A DNA stretch of 64,000 nucleotides from JAJRAG01 sp050010535 (lineage in GTDB: Archaea > Thermoplasmatota > Thermoplasmata > Methanomassiliicoccales > JACIVX01): contig JBEKKT010000004.1 in the NCBI GenBank assembly GCA_050010535.1, positions 7,528 to 71,527 of the forward strand, read 5' to 3'. Of this stretch, positions 1 to 7,480 are shown one piece after another (position 1 is the first letter of the stretch; each line of letters starts with the position of its first letter). The translations under genes were made by a program, and so were the position numbers. Below the pieces are notes generated by a model. It was given only the letters and a program-made list of their open reading frames with translations. It was not told the DNA's origin and did no database searches.

Positions 1-100
1 CTTCCCCAAGATCGACTACGATTACTGCAAAGGATGCGGCATCTGCGCGAACGAGTGCCCTTCTGAGGCCATAGTCATGGAGAAGGAGGCGCGTAAATGA
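1..100 (+). CDS. porD: 2-oxoacid:ferredoxin oxidoreductase delta subunit (ferredoxin), 3' end
   Basis: Only the last 32 codons are in the window. They read CKGCGICANECPSEAI, a CxxCxxCxxxCP [4Fe-4S] ligand set, and end at a TGA that overlaps the ATG of porA by four bases (ATGA). In archaeal pyruvate or ketoisovalerate oxidoreductases the delta subunit is a two-cluster ferredoxin that passes electrons from the TPP site to free ferredoxin. Its place directly before porA and porB supports this. The gamma subunit gene is not visible and probably lies upstream. The substrate, pyruvate or branched-chain 2-oxoacid, cannot be told from this fragment. Confidence 0.85.
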   Translation, partial: FPKIDYDYCKGCGICANECPSEAIVMEKEARK

Positions 101-1287
101 TCGAAGTAATGACATCCAACTACGCCGCCGCGCACGGGGCACGACTCTCCAAGGTCGAGGTCATAGCGGCATATCCCATCACCCCGGCGAGCAGCATAGC
201 CGAGAAGCTTGCAGAGATGTCGGTGAAGGGTGAGTTGCATGGCCAGTACATCCTCGTGGAGAGCGAGCACAGCGCTATGTCACTCTTGATTGGCGCGTCG
301 TATGTCGGAGCAAGGACTTTCACGGCCACTTCCTCCCAAGGACTCGCCCTGATGCACGAAATGCTCTATTGGGCGACGGGCGCAAGAAGACCGATAGTCA
401 TGACCGTCGTCTCACGAGCTATGGCCCCGCCGTGGAACATCTGGGGAGACCAGATGGACGTTATAGGGGAGAGGGACACCGGATGGATGCAGTTTTTCTG
501 CGAGAACAATCAGGAGACGCTCGACACGATCATAATGTCCTACAAGATAGCGGAGGACCGGTCCGTCATGTTGCCTGCGATGGTCATCGAGGATGGGTTC
601 ATTTTGTCCCATACATTTGAGGCCGTGGACTTACCAAGTCAAGACGATGTCGATGAATTTCTTCCGAAGTTCAATCCTGAGTTAAAGATCGACTTCAATG
701 ACCCGAGGCGCTTCGGAGGCTTGGTCATGCCCGACTGGTGGTCCGAGTTCCGATTCAGGATCTCGGAGGACATGGAGGGCGCGAAGAAAAAGATCGTCGA
801 GGTCGATAAAGAGTTCGGGAAGAAGTTCGACAGGAGCTACGGCGGTCTGGTCGAGTTCTACAACTGCGACGATGCGGACGTGGTCCTCGCTCTCGCTGGA
901 TCGGCGGTGGGCACCGCAAAGGAAGTCTCCGACAGAATGAGAGAGCGCGGAAAGAAGGTCGGGGTCGTCAAAATCAAGACGCTCCGCCCATTGCCGGCAG
1001 AGGAACTGAAGAAACTGAACGATATGGTGCCTGTGGTCGGGGTTTTCGATAGGAGTTACAACTTCGGGCACGGCGCGGGCATCTTCAGCGAGGTAAGGAA
1101 CGGCATATACTCACCAGGCGGCGGCCCGTTCATGAAGGACTATGTCGGAGGCATGGGCGGCAGGGACTTCACCCCGAAGCACATGGAGTGGGTGTTCGAG
1201 GATCTCTTGAAGATAAAGAAAGAGCAGAAGGTCGACAGAATGGTCGAGTGGCTTCCTCTACGGGACGGAACGGGGAGGTGGTATTGA
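97..1287 (+). CDS. porA: 2-oxoacid:ferredoxin oxidoreductase alpha subunit
   Basis: This 396-residue protein is the usual length for the separate alpha subunit of archaeal pyruvate/2-ketoisovalerate:ferredoxin oxidoreductase, which oxidatively decarboxylates a 2-oxoacid to acyl-CoA. The N-terminal domain contains YPITPASS (about residue 26) and ESEHSAM (about 54), typical of the half-site that contacts the TPP pyrimidine ring. The C-terminal domain carries DRSYNFGHGAG. The start overlaps the porD stop, and the porB ATG follows the stop directly, so the genes are translationally coupled in one operon. Pyruvate versus branched-chain specificity is unresolved. Confidence 0.93.
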   Translation: MIEVMTSNYAAAHGARLSKVEVIAAYPITPASSIAEKLAEMSVKGELHGQYILVESEHSAMSLLIGASYVGARTFTATSSQGLALMHEMLYWATGARRPIVMTVVSRAMAPPWNIWGDQMDVIGERDTGWMQFFCENNQETLDTIIMSYKIAEDRSVMLPAMVIEDGFILSHTFEAVDLPSQDDVDEFLPKFNPELKIDFNDPRRFGGLVMPDWWSEFRFRISEDMEGAKKKIVEVDKEFGKKFDRSYGGLVEFYNCDDADVVLALAGSAVGTAKEVSDRMRERGKKVGVVKIKTLRPLPAEELKKLNDMVPVVGVFDRSYNFGHGAGIFSEVRNGIYSPGGGPFMKDYVGGMGGRDFTPKHMEWVFEDLLKIKKEQKVDRMVEWLPLRDGTGRWY

Positions 1288-2184
1288 ATGCCGAAGTTCA
1301 CAATTCCGAAGGAAGAATACGTCTACAAGGGTCATAGTGCGTGCCCCGGTTGCGGGACGCCGCTGGCCCTCAGGTATGCACTGAAGGCATTGGGTCCAAA
1401 GACCGTGCTCAACTTCCCTGCTGGTTGCGGCGGCGTGATATTGGGCGTCTGGCCCGGATACGCGATGAAAGTGCCGGTCGTCGATAATGCCTTCGAATGC
1501 ACCGCAGCGGTCTCCAATGGACTCAGGGCGGGGTTCGAGGTCAAGGGCGTCGAGGACGCTTACGTTGTCGGCTGGGCGGGAGACGGAGGCACGGTCGACA
1601 TCGGCCTACAAGCTCTCTCGGCGGCAGTCGATAGGAACTCGAACATCATCTACGTGATGCTTGATAACGAGGCGTACATGAACACTGGCATTCAAAGGAG
1701 CGGTTGCACGCCGGTCGGAGCATGGACGACAACGACCCCGGTGTCGAACGGAAAGGGATACAACCTGTCGCCCAAGAAGAGGATAATGGACATGATGGTC
1801 ATCAACGGCATTGCCTACGGGGCGACGGTTAATGTCGCCTATCCAGAGGATTTCGTGGCGCGGATGCAGAAGGCCAAGGATATCAAGGGCACGAAATTCA
1901 TACATGCCCTGGCGCCATGCACGGCCGGATGGCGCATCGACCCATCAAAGAGCGTGGAGATCGGGAGGCTGGCAACCCAGACGGGCGCATTCCCGCTTTA
2001 CGAAGTGGACCACGGCAAGTACTCCCTGACCAAGGAGATAAAGAAGAGGAAGCCGATCGATGAGTATCTGAAGCTACAGGGAAGGTTCAGACATCTTCAA
2101 AAGGAAGCGATCGTGGACATCCAGAGACTAGTCGACGAGGAGTACGAAAGGCTCCTCAACATGGTAAAGGTCACCAATGGGTAA
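1288..2184 (+). CDS. porB: 2-oxoacid:ferredoxin oxidoreductase beta subunit
   Basis: A 298-residue TPP-binding subunit. Visible marks are the CPGCG cysteine pair near residues 19-22, a third cysteine in AGCGG (about 47), the TPP/Mg motif GDGGTVDIGLQAL followed by DNEAYMNTG, and a late cysteine in APCTAGW. These match the beta subunit that holds TPP diphosphate and the proximal [4Fe-4S] cluster. It starts right after the porA stop and its end overlaps the iorA start by eight bases, so por and ior genes probably share one transcript. Confidence 0.93.
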   Translation: MPKFTIPKEEYVYKGHSACPGCGTPLALRYALKALGPKTVLNFPAGCGGVILGVWPGYAMKVPVVDNAFECTAAVSNGLRAGFEVKGVEDAYVVGWAGDGGTVDIGLQALSAAVDRNSNIIYVMLDNEAYMNTGIQRSGCTPVGAWTTTTPVSNGKGYNLSPKKRIMDMMVINGIAYGATVNVAYPEDFVARMQKAKDIKGTKFIHALAPCTAGWRIDPSKSVEIGRLATQTGAFPLYEVDHGKYSLTKEIKKRKPIDEYLKLQGRFRHLQKEAIVDIQRLVDEEYERLLNMVKVTNG

Positions 2185-4003
2185 GCCCGCGGAAAGGATA
2201 CTCGCGAGCGAGGGGAAGCTTCTGCTGCTGGGGAACGAAGCGATAGCCCGCGGATGCTTGGAGGCTGGCGTCAGCGTCGCCGCCACGTACCCCGGGACGC
2301 CCTCATCAGAGATCGGGACGGTGCTCGAGAGAGTAGCTGACGACGTTGGTCTATACTTCGAGTACTCGGTAAACGAGAAGGTCGCGGTGGAGGTATGCGG
2401 GGCGGCATCGGCCTCGGGCCTCCGTTCCTTCGCCTTCATGAAACACGTCGGGCTGAACGTCGCTAGCGACCCTTTCATGACCCTTGCCTATGCGGGCGTG
2501 GGGGGCGGCATGGTCGTCCTGAGCGCCGATGATCCCTCTTGCCACAGCAGCCAGGACGAGCAGGACAACCGCTTCTTTGCGAAACTTGCGCACGTTCCAA
2601 TGTTGGAACCCTCGACACCACGCGAGGCGAAGGAGATGGTCCTCGAGGCTTTCAGGATCTCCGAGCGGCTCGAGCTGCCTGTTCTTCTGAGAACCACGAC
2701 CAGGGTCAGTCATGCGAAGGGTGTGGTCCCCCTGGGTCTGGTACCGGAGGCCAGACCTCCCGGGAGGTTCGAGAAGGATCCGGAACGATTCGTAATGGTC
2801 CCTGCCCATGCGAGGGGCAACCGATTGAAGCTTCTGGACAGGTTTAGCAGGGCGCTAACGCTCTCAGAAAACTCAGAGTTGAATTTCCGCACAGGGAAGG
2901 GCAGAACCGGCGTCGTTACGAGCGGTGTATCGTACACATACGTGTCAGAGTTTCTCAGAGAAGTCGAGATCCTGAAGCTGGGGTTCACGAACCCGGTCCC
3001 TGAAGAGAAGGTGAGGAGATTCATCGAAGGAAAGGAGAAGGTTCTCGTCGTTGAGGAGTTGGACCCATACCTCGAAGATGAGGTGCTCCGGATCGCCAAG
3101 GGGGGCGGGATTGACGTTCCAATATTAGGCAAGAGAACCGGACATCTTCCACAAGCATTCGAGTTCTCCCCCGACACGATGATGGGTCTGAAAGGTATCG
3201 TGCCCATCGTCGAGACCGAGAAACCGCTCGCACCCAAAGACATAGGATTGCCCGGCAGGCCTCCGGTCCTTTGCGCAGGGTGCCCTCACCGAGGGACATA
3301 CTACGCAACGAGAGTCGCCCTCGGAAAGGAGGAAGCGATATTCAGCTCGGACGTGGGCTGCTACAGCCTCGGCATCCAGCCTCCTCTAATGACTACAGAC
3401 TTCCTCCTATGTATGGGGAGCAGTGTCGGAGCCGCGAGCGGGTTCACATCCGCAACCGATCAGAAGGTCATCGGGTTCATTGGAGATTCAACATTCTTTC
3501 ATTCCGGAATCCCGGGTCTAATCAATGCTGTCTTCAACAATCATAGGTACTTGCTGATAATACTGGACAACAGCACGACCGCGATGACGGGACACCAACC
3601 GAATCCTGGTACCGGGAGGAACTACGGGGGCAGAAGGACGGAGGGTATCGACATCGAGAAGCTCGTGAGAGGATGCGGTGTGGAATACGTGAGAACGATC
3701 GATCCTTACGAAATCAAGGAGGCGAGCCAGGTAATAAGGGAAGCGCTTCATCATGACGGGCTTGCGGTGGTAATATCAAAGCGCGCTTGTCCACTCCTTC
3801 TGCGAAAGGAGGGGGGCCTGAGACCGGTGTCGCACAACATCGACCAGGACAAGTGCATTCACTGCTATACCTGCGTATCCAAACTGTCATGCCCGGCCCT
3901 CTTTAAGAGGGGCGAAGAGGTGCACATCGACGCGGCCCTTTGCATCGGATGCGGCTGCTGCTCCCAGGTCTGCCCGAAGCAAGCCATAGGGGTGGTGGAT
4001 TGA
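2177..4003 (+). CDS. iorA: Indolepyruvate:ferredoxin oxidoreductase alpha subunit
   Basis: A 608-residue protein matching IorA, which with IorB oxidises arylpyruvates from aromatic amino acid transamination to aryl-acetyl-CoA and reduces ferredoxin. The N-terminal part has YPGTPSSE; the middle has CPHRGTYY; the TPP site has GDSTFFHSGIPG and LDNSTTAMTGHQ. The C-terminal ferredoxin domain contains CIHCYTC and CIGCGCCSQVCPKQAIG, giving two [4Fe-4S] sites. The first set is slightly atypical, with CVSKLSCP after CIHCYTC. The gene overlaps porB and is followed by iorB in a one-base-shifted overlap. Peptide uptake genes elsewhere in the window fit amino acid fermentation. Confidence 0.94.
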   Translation: MGKPAERILASEGKLLLLGNEAIARGCLEAGVSVAATYPGTPSSEIGTVLERVADDVGLYFEYSVNEKVAVEVCGAASASGLRSFAFMKHVGLNVASDPFMTLAYAGVGGGMVVLSADDPSCHSSQDEQDNRFFAKLAHVPMLEPSTPREAKEMVLEAFRISERLELPVLLRTTTRVSHAKGVVPLGLVPEARPPGRFEKDPERFVMVPAHARGNRLKLLDRFSRALTLSENSELNFRTGKGRTGVVTSGVSYTYVSEFLREVEILKLGFTNPVPEEKVRRFIEGKEKVLVVEELDPYLEDEVLRIAKGGGIDVPILGKRTGHLPQAFEFSPDTMMGLKGIVPIVETEKPLAPKDIGLPGRPPVLCAGCPHRGTYYATRVALGKEEAIFSSDVGCYSLGIQPPLMTTDFLLCMGSSVGAASGFTSATDQKVIGFIGDSTFFHSGIPGLINAVFNNHRYLLIILDNSTTAMTGHQPNPGTGRNYGGRRTEGIDIEKLVRGCGVEYVRTIDPYEIKEASQVIREALHHDGLAVVISKRACPLLLRKEGGLRPVSHNIDQDKCIHCYTCVSKLSCPALFKRGEEVHIDAALCIGCGCCSQVCPKQAIGVVD

Positions 4004-4611
4004 GCTACAATATACTGCTCGTCGGTGTCGGGGGACAAGGCGTTCTTCTCGCATCGGCCGTCATCGGCAACGCCGCAATGGAACACGAGACAGAAGTGGT
4101 CATGAGCGAGCTTCACGGAATGGCACAGAGGGGCGGGAGCGTGACGGCCAGCGTAAGGATCGGGAGGGACGTGAAGTCTTCCCTGATCCCAAAGGGAGGT
4201 GCCAATGTTCTTCTCGGATTCGAACCCGCCGAGACATATCGCTACCTTCCGGTCGCGAACAAATCCACGCACATCATCACGAACGTGCGTCCGATAATCC
4301 CAATCCAGGTCTCGATGGGACTCGAGAAGTATCCAGAAGTGGAAGAGATTCTCGATGCGATCAGGGAAGTGAATGACAGACTTTTCCCAATCGACGCGGA
4401 CGCCATTGCCGCAGAAGCGGGGTACCGTATGGCCGTAAGCTCGGTCCTCATCGGAGCGTCCTGTGCCGTTGATGACTTCCCGATCCCTCGCGAGTCGCTT
4501 GTCCGTGCGCTCCTCCTGAGAGTCCCAAGACAACACGCTGAGGTCAATGCAAAAGCCTTCGAGAACGGCTATGACCAGACCAAGGCATACAGCTTACGAC
4601 GGCAGTCATGA
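4000..4611 (+). CDS. iorB: Indolepyruvate:ferredoxin oxidoreductase beta subunit
   Basis: The 203-residue product carries the N-terminal glycine motif LLVGVGGQGVLLASAVIG and GSVTASVR, characteristic of the gamma/beta-type domain of 2-oxoacid oxidoreductases. It partners IorA. I chose the TTG at 4000 because it overlaps the iorA TGA, is preceded by AGGGGTGGT, and puts the conserved SYNILLVG at the very N-terminus. A longer reading from 3940 would add 20 residues that lie inside the iorA ferredoxin region and look non-native. This is the last gene of the por-ior cluster. Confidence 0.92.
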   Translation: MSYNILLVGVGGQGVLLASAVIGNAAMEHETEVVMSELHGMAQRGGSVTASVRIGRDVKSSLIPKGGANVLLGFEPAETYRYLPVANKSTHIITNVRPIIPIQVSMGLEKYPEVEEILDAIREVNDRLFPIDADAIAAEAGYRMAVSSVLIGASCAVDDFPIPRESLVRALLLRVPRQHAEVNAKAFENGYDQTKAYSLRRQS

Positions 4612-4656
4612 GCCGGAACGGATCGAAAGGGACCGGGACCCAGGCTTGCGAAGATC

Positions 4657-5755
4657 TTACTCGACCTTGGCGACGAATCTCCTGGCATAGCCGATGATGA
4701 CCTTCCAGTAGCCCTTGAGCATTGCGTCCAGATCCATGTCCCCGGTATCCACTAGCAGGCGTTCTGTCTCTCTCAGTTTCGAAGGGGCTGCGATCACGGT
4801 GATGTTCTTGGGTCCGACTTTTCTTATGATCCTGGGCGATATCTTTGATTGCCCCTGCCGAATATGAAGCCCTGCGCGCCAATCGGCGTGACCACGATTC
4901 TCGCGTCGGGATTGCCCTTCAACACAGCGAGCAGGTCGTCCTCCGATGCGTCTTTGACGATTAGTCTTCCGCCCATAACCACATCGACCCCGAGTAGGGT
5001 CTTCTCCACACCAATGTGTTTTGCCACCGCCTCGGTCGTCGTTCCCGGGCCTAGAATGTAGATGACACCGTCCTCGAGATTTTCGGCCATATACTGATCG
5101 ATCTCGTCCTTTTCATCTTCGCTTGAGCTCACGACGATCTCACTTTTTGTTTGTTGGATAAGGGATTGGTCATAAGGGACAATCATGTAACCATATAGTG
5201 AAGAGTTCAGACGCCCCTTTCGAAAAGCATCCTCGTCGATATCCATCACCTCAGCCCGGCGTATCGGCAGCGATTCGACTGCAAAGATCTTGAGGATTCT
5301 CCCTGAGGCCTCAGGCGTCATCGAGGACACGCCGGAGTGCATCTTGACCCCGGAGGGTATCCCGATCACTGGCATCTTCTAGTGGACCGCGTCCAGTACA
5401 TCTCTTGCAGTCCCATCTCCACCGGCAAAGACCAGCATGCGAGCATTCCCCTCGACGATCTTCCTGCAAGCTTCCTCCGTGTCATTCCGGGAAGTCGGGG
5501 TTGAGGGGCATGTATCACTTCGAATCTCGCTTTCATATCTTTAAGCAAATCCTCTCCCATACCTCTACCGGCCGTGAGAAAGTCGAATTGATCGAGGAGG
5601 ACCGCGGCCCGCAAAGCCTCATGAGCCCTCCTCCTCGCTATCGGCTCAGCACCTCTCTTCAGCGATTCGAGAAAGACATTCTACCCGTCTGTCCCCTTGA
5701 GACCGACTCGCCCACCCATACCTGCGATAGGGTTGATGATGAGACCGACCAACAC
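4657..5755 (-). pseudogene. COG3199-type ATP-NAD kinase, broken by two amber codons and two frameshifts
   Basis: Read together, the pieces give a complete polyphosphate/ATP-NAD kinase-like protein: LIINPIAGMGGRVGLKGTDG at the start (GTG at 5755), TAGRGMGEDLL, FAGGDGTARDV, then GIPSGVKMHSGV, YILGPGTTTEAVAKHIG and finally DLDAMLKGYWKVIIGYARR. The frame is interrupted by TAG at 5681-5683 (after KGTDG), a one-base loss near 5505-5510 (before STPTSRNDTEEAC), TAG at 5379-5381 (just before KMPVIGIPSG) and a one-base loss in an A run near 4853. All conserved blocks remain, so the decay looks recent. The enzyme would phosphorylate NAD to NADP. The gap down to iorB holds nothing else. Confidence 0.85.
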
Positions 5756-5955
5756 GCGACTTCATCACTGCCTGGCCTCATGAAGTCTTCGATTCCATAG
5801 CCGCAATTGGACTGAGTAAGACCCTAAGGACTTGGGACAAAGATTCAACAAACGAGCATAATTCCGAACAAGTCCGAGTTGTGATAAGAAATATACGAGC
5901 GGGGATTTCCCGCCGTATAGACTAGCCTGCTCCTATCTATCGATTCAAACGAGGC
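5756..5955. other. Intergenic gap with a weak terminator-like hairpin
   Basis: No gene is seen between the broken NAD kinase and ftsZ. A short inverted repeat, GCGGG-GATTT-CCCGC near 5910-5925, followed on the minus strand by an AT-rich stretch, could end the ftsZ transcript. The support is only the hairpin. Confidence 0.3.
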
Positions 5956-6771
5956 TCAGCGAGCTGCGAAATCAGGACTTAACCCGGTGGTGAACTCCAC
6001 GCCTCCGATCTCACCGATAGATGCATGAATCAGCTCCGCCTCGGGCGCAGGAATCTGTGCCATTTCATCGGATTCTTCCTCGTCTATCTCGTGAAGCATC
6101 TCCTCGACGTCCGAGGCAATCTGGGTTATGAACGATTCGCTAATCTTTGCGCAGACGGATTCTATGATCTTGACGATGCTTCGCTCCATTATCGCGAAAC
6201 TGTCCCTGACCGGGATGTCCCCGGCTATCTCGAGCAACCTGTCGTTGTCTAGGACAAGCGTCGTCTCGGCCGCTCCGCGCAGCTTCTTCAGTCCGTCGCT
6301 CGCTCTCTTCAAGTTGTCTCTCTCGAAAGAGAACGGATTGATCGCAATCGCGAAAGTGACGGCATCAAGCTCTTTCGCAACCTCGGCGACGACTGGCGCA
6401 GCCCCAGTACCAGTCCCTCCACCCATGCCGGCAATCACGAAGACGATGTCGCTCCCTTTGAGAACCTCCTTCAATGTCGGCCTTGCGCAGTCCGCACAGT
6501 ATTCCCCCACCTCAGGGAATCCTCCTGCGCCTTCCCCGTGCGTTATGTCCTTCCCGATGAGGATCTTCTTGTGCGCATCGACCTTCTCGAGCTTCTTCTC
6601 GTCCGTGTTCACCGCAATGGTCTCAATGTTGCTCTTGCAGTTCCAGTAGATGCCATTGACTATGTTGTTCCCAGCGCCGCCGCACCCTACAACCGAAATC
6701 TTCGGTTCTATCATCCCCTTGCTGAGCATTTCGACGATTTGCTCAGTTTTCATGGTTTTGTCCATATTCAT
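5956..6771 (-). CDS. ftsZ: Short FtsZ homologue lacking T7 loop and C-terminal domain
   Basis: The 271-residue protein has the tubulin/FtsZ GTP-binding core: VVGCGGAGNNIV (about 27-38), AVNTD, the tubulin signature GGGTGTGAAPVVAE (about 117-130), INPFSFE and DNDRL. After the long H7 helix it stops looking like FtsZ. The catalytic T7 loop NxDxxD is absent, and an acidic linker (EIDEEESDEMA) leads to a unique tail. Standard FtsZ has 350-400 residues. It can probably bind GTP, but hydrolysis in a homopolymer needs T7, so it may act as a regulator or cap or in a heteropolymer. No in-frame continuation was found downstream. A ribbon-helix-helix gene lies upstream in the same direction. Confidence 0.88.
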   Translation of the reverse strand: MNMDKTMKTEQIVEMLSKGMIEPKISVVGCGGAGNNIVNGIYWNCKSNIETIAVNTDEKKLEKVDAHKKILIGKDITHGEGAGGFPEVGEYCADCARPTLKEVLKGSDIVFVIAGMGGGTGTGAAPVVAEVAKELDAVTFAIAINPFSFERDNLKRASDGLKKLRGAAETTLVLDNDRLLEIAGDIPVRDSFAIMERSIVKIIESVCAKISESFITQIASDVEEMLHEIDEEESDEMAQIPAPEAELIHASIGEIGGVEFTTGLSPDFAAR

Positions 6772-6901
6772 TTGACCCCCAGGTTGCGACCAAGTTGGAG
6801 CAGGCTAGCTACGCGGCTTTGCGCTTGACAAAACCGTGCATCCCATCCCTTCCGCAAGCCCTTGACACTCAGTCCGACAGTCACATCGTCCGTGACAAGA
6901 C

Positions 6902-7264
6902 TCACTCAGGCACGACTTCGAGAGTTTCCCGCTTCGTCTCGAAGATCTTCCTCTTCACATCCTCCAGGTATTCTTTCGGAACGAATTCCTTTCGAACGCA
7001 GTCTTCGATGGCCCCACTAACCGAGTTGTAGATCCCGGCCCTCACCATACCCTCCATGATACCGAGAGCTGCCCGTGGTATCTTGATTGAGATTCCCTTC
7101 GCATTCGTCTCCGAAACCTGAGTCCCTTTTCCCTCAATGAACGAATGGAGGGCGACTCTTGCTAGCTGAGACCTGTTGGAGAAATCTGCATGTTCTTCGA
7201 TGAATCGATCGAGGAGTTCGAGTTCTTCTCTGCCAAGCCTCAGAGATATTCTTTCGCCGTCCAT
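6902..7264 (-). CDS. Ribbon-helix-helix regulator with two RHH-like segments
   Basis: The protein begins MDGERISLRLGREELELLDRF, a CopG/MetJ-type ribbon-helix-helix, and repeats a similar pattern further on (ISIKIPRAALGIMEGMV). I start at ATG 7264, preceded by AAGGTGGG; GTG at 7276 is possible. It lies 130 bases upstream of the short ftsZ in the same orientation. Haloarchaea have an RHH regulator, CdrS, in an operon with ftsZ2, so a role in cell division control is a reasonable inference, but this protein is longer and homology to CdrS is not shown. Four GTCATAC repeats around its TATA box suggest self-regulation. Confidence 0.8.
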   Translation of the reverse strand: MDGERISLRLGREELELLDRFIEEHADFSNRSQLARVALHSFIEGKGTQVSETNAKGISIKIPRAALGIMEGMVRAGIYNSVSGAIEDCVRKEFVPKEYLEDVKRKIFETKRETLEVVPE

Positions 7265-7294
7265 TACGGTGCCCACCTTAGTCCTGTATCGAAC

Positions 7295-7355
7295 GTCATA
7301 CTCTATGTCATACTCGATATATAAATATTTGCCGATTTGTCATACGGAGTCATAC
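7295..7355. promoter_or_regulatory. TATA box flanked by four GTCATAC repeats (candidate operator)
   Basis: GTCATAC occurs at 7295-7301, 7307-7313, 7339-7345 and 7349-7355, all in the same direction. They form two pairs (spacing 12 and 10) on either side of the AT-rich box at 7317-7330 (ATATATAAATATTT). That box can work as a TATA element for the minus-strand RHH gene, with transcription starting near 7290. Paired direct repeats bracketing TATA are a typical layout for RHH dimer binding. It probably also affects leuS, which begins 126 bases further on. Confidence 0.6.
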
Positions 7356-7480
7356 ATTCGACAAAGGCAGGACAGATTCCGATGCGATTTTCGGCGCACA
7401 TCCAAGTGGCGATTGTCGCATTTTCTGAACACCGAAACCATCTTTATGGCCTTGCCACATACCGTGCCGAAGGTGCCTCC

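Noticed and set aside
97..1071. Long open frames on the opposite strand of porA and in other highly expressed genes (for example 682-1071 minus)
   Set aside because: They lie wholly inside well-identified genes, show no family motif, and reflect the codon bias of the real frame.
4544..4882. 112-codon minus frame beside iorB
   Set aside because: It overlaps the end of the NAD kinase in the wrong frame; the true C-terminus (LKGYWKVIIGYARR) is in another frame of the same strand.
7295..7355. GTCATAC repeats as a small CRISPR array
   Set aside because: The repeats are seven bases long with spacings of 5, 25 and 3 bases between copies; this is an operator layout, not repeat-spacer units.
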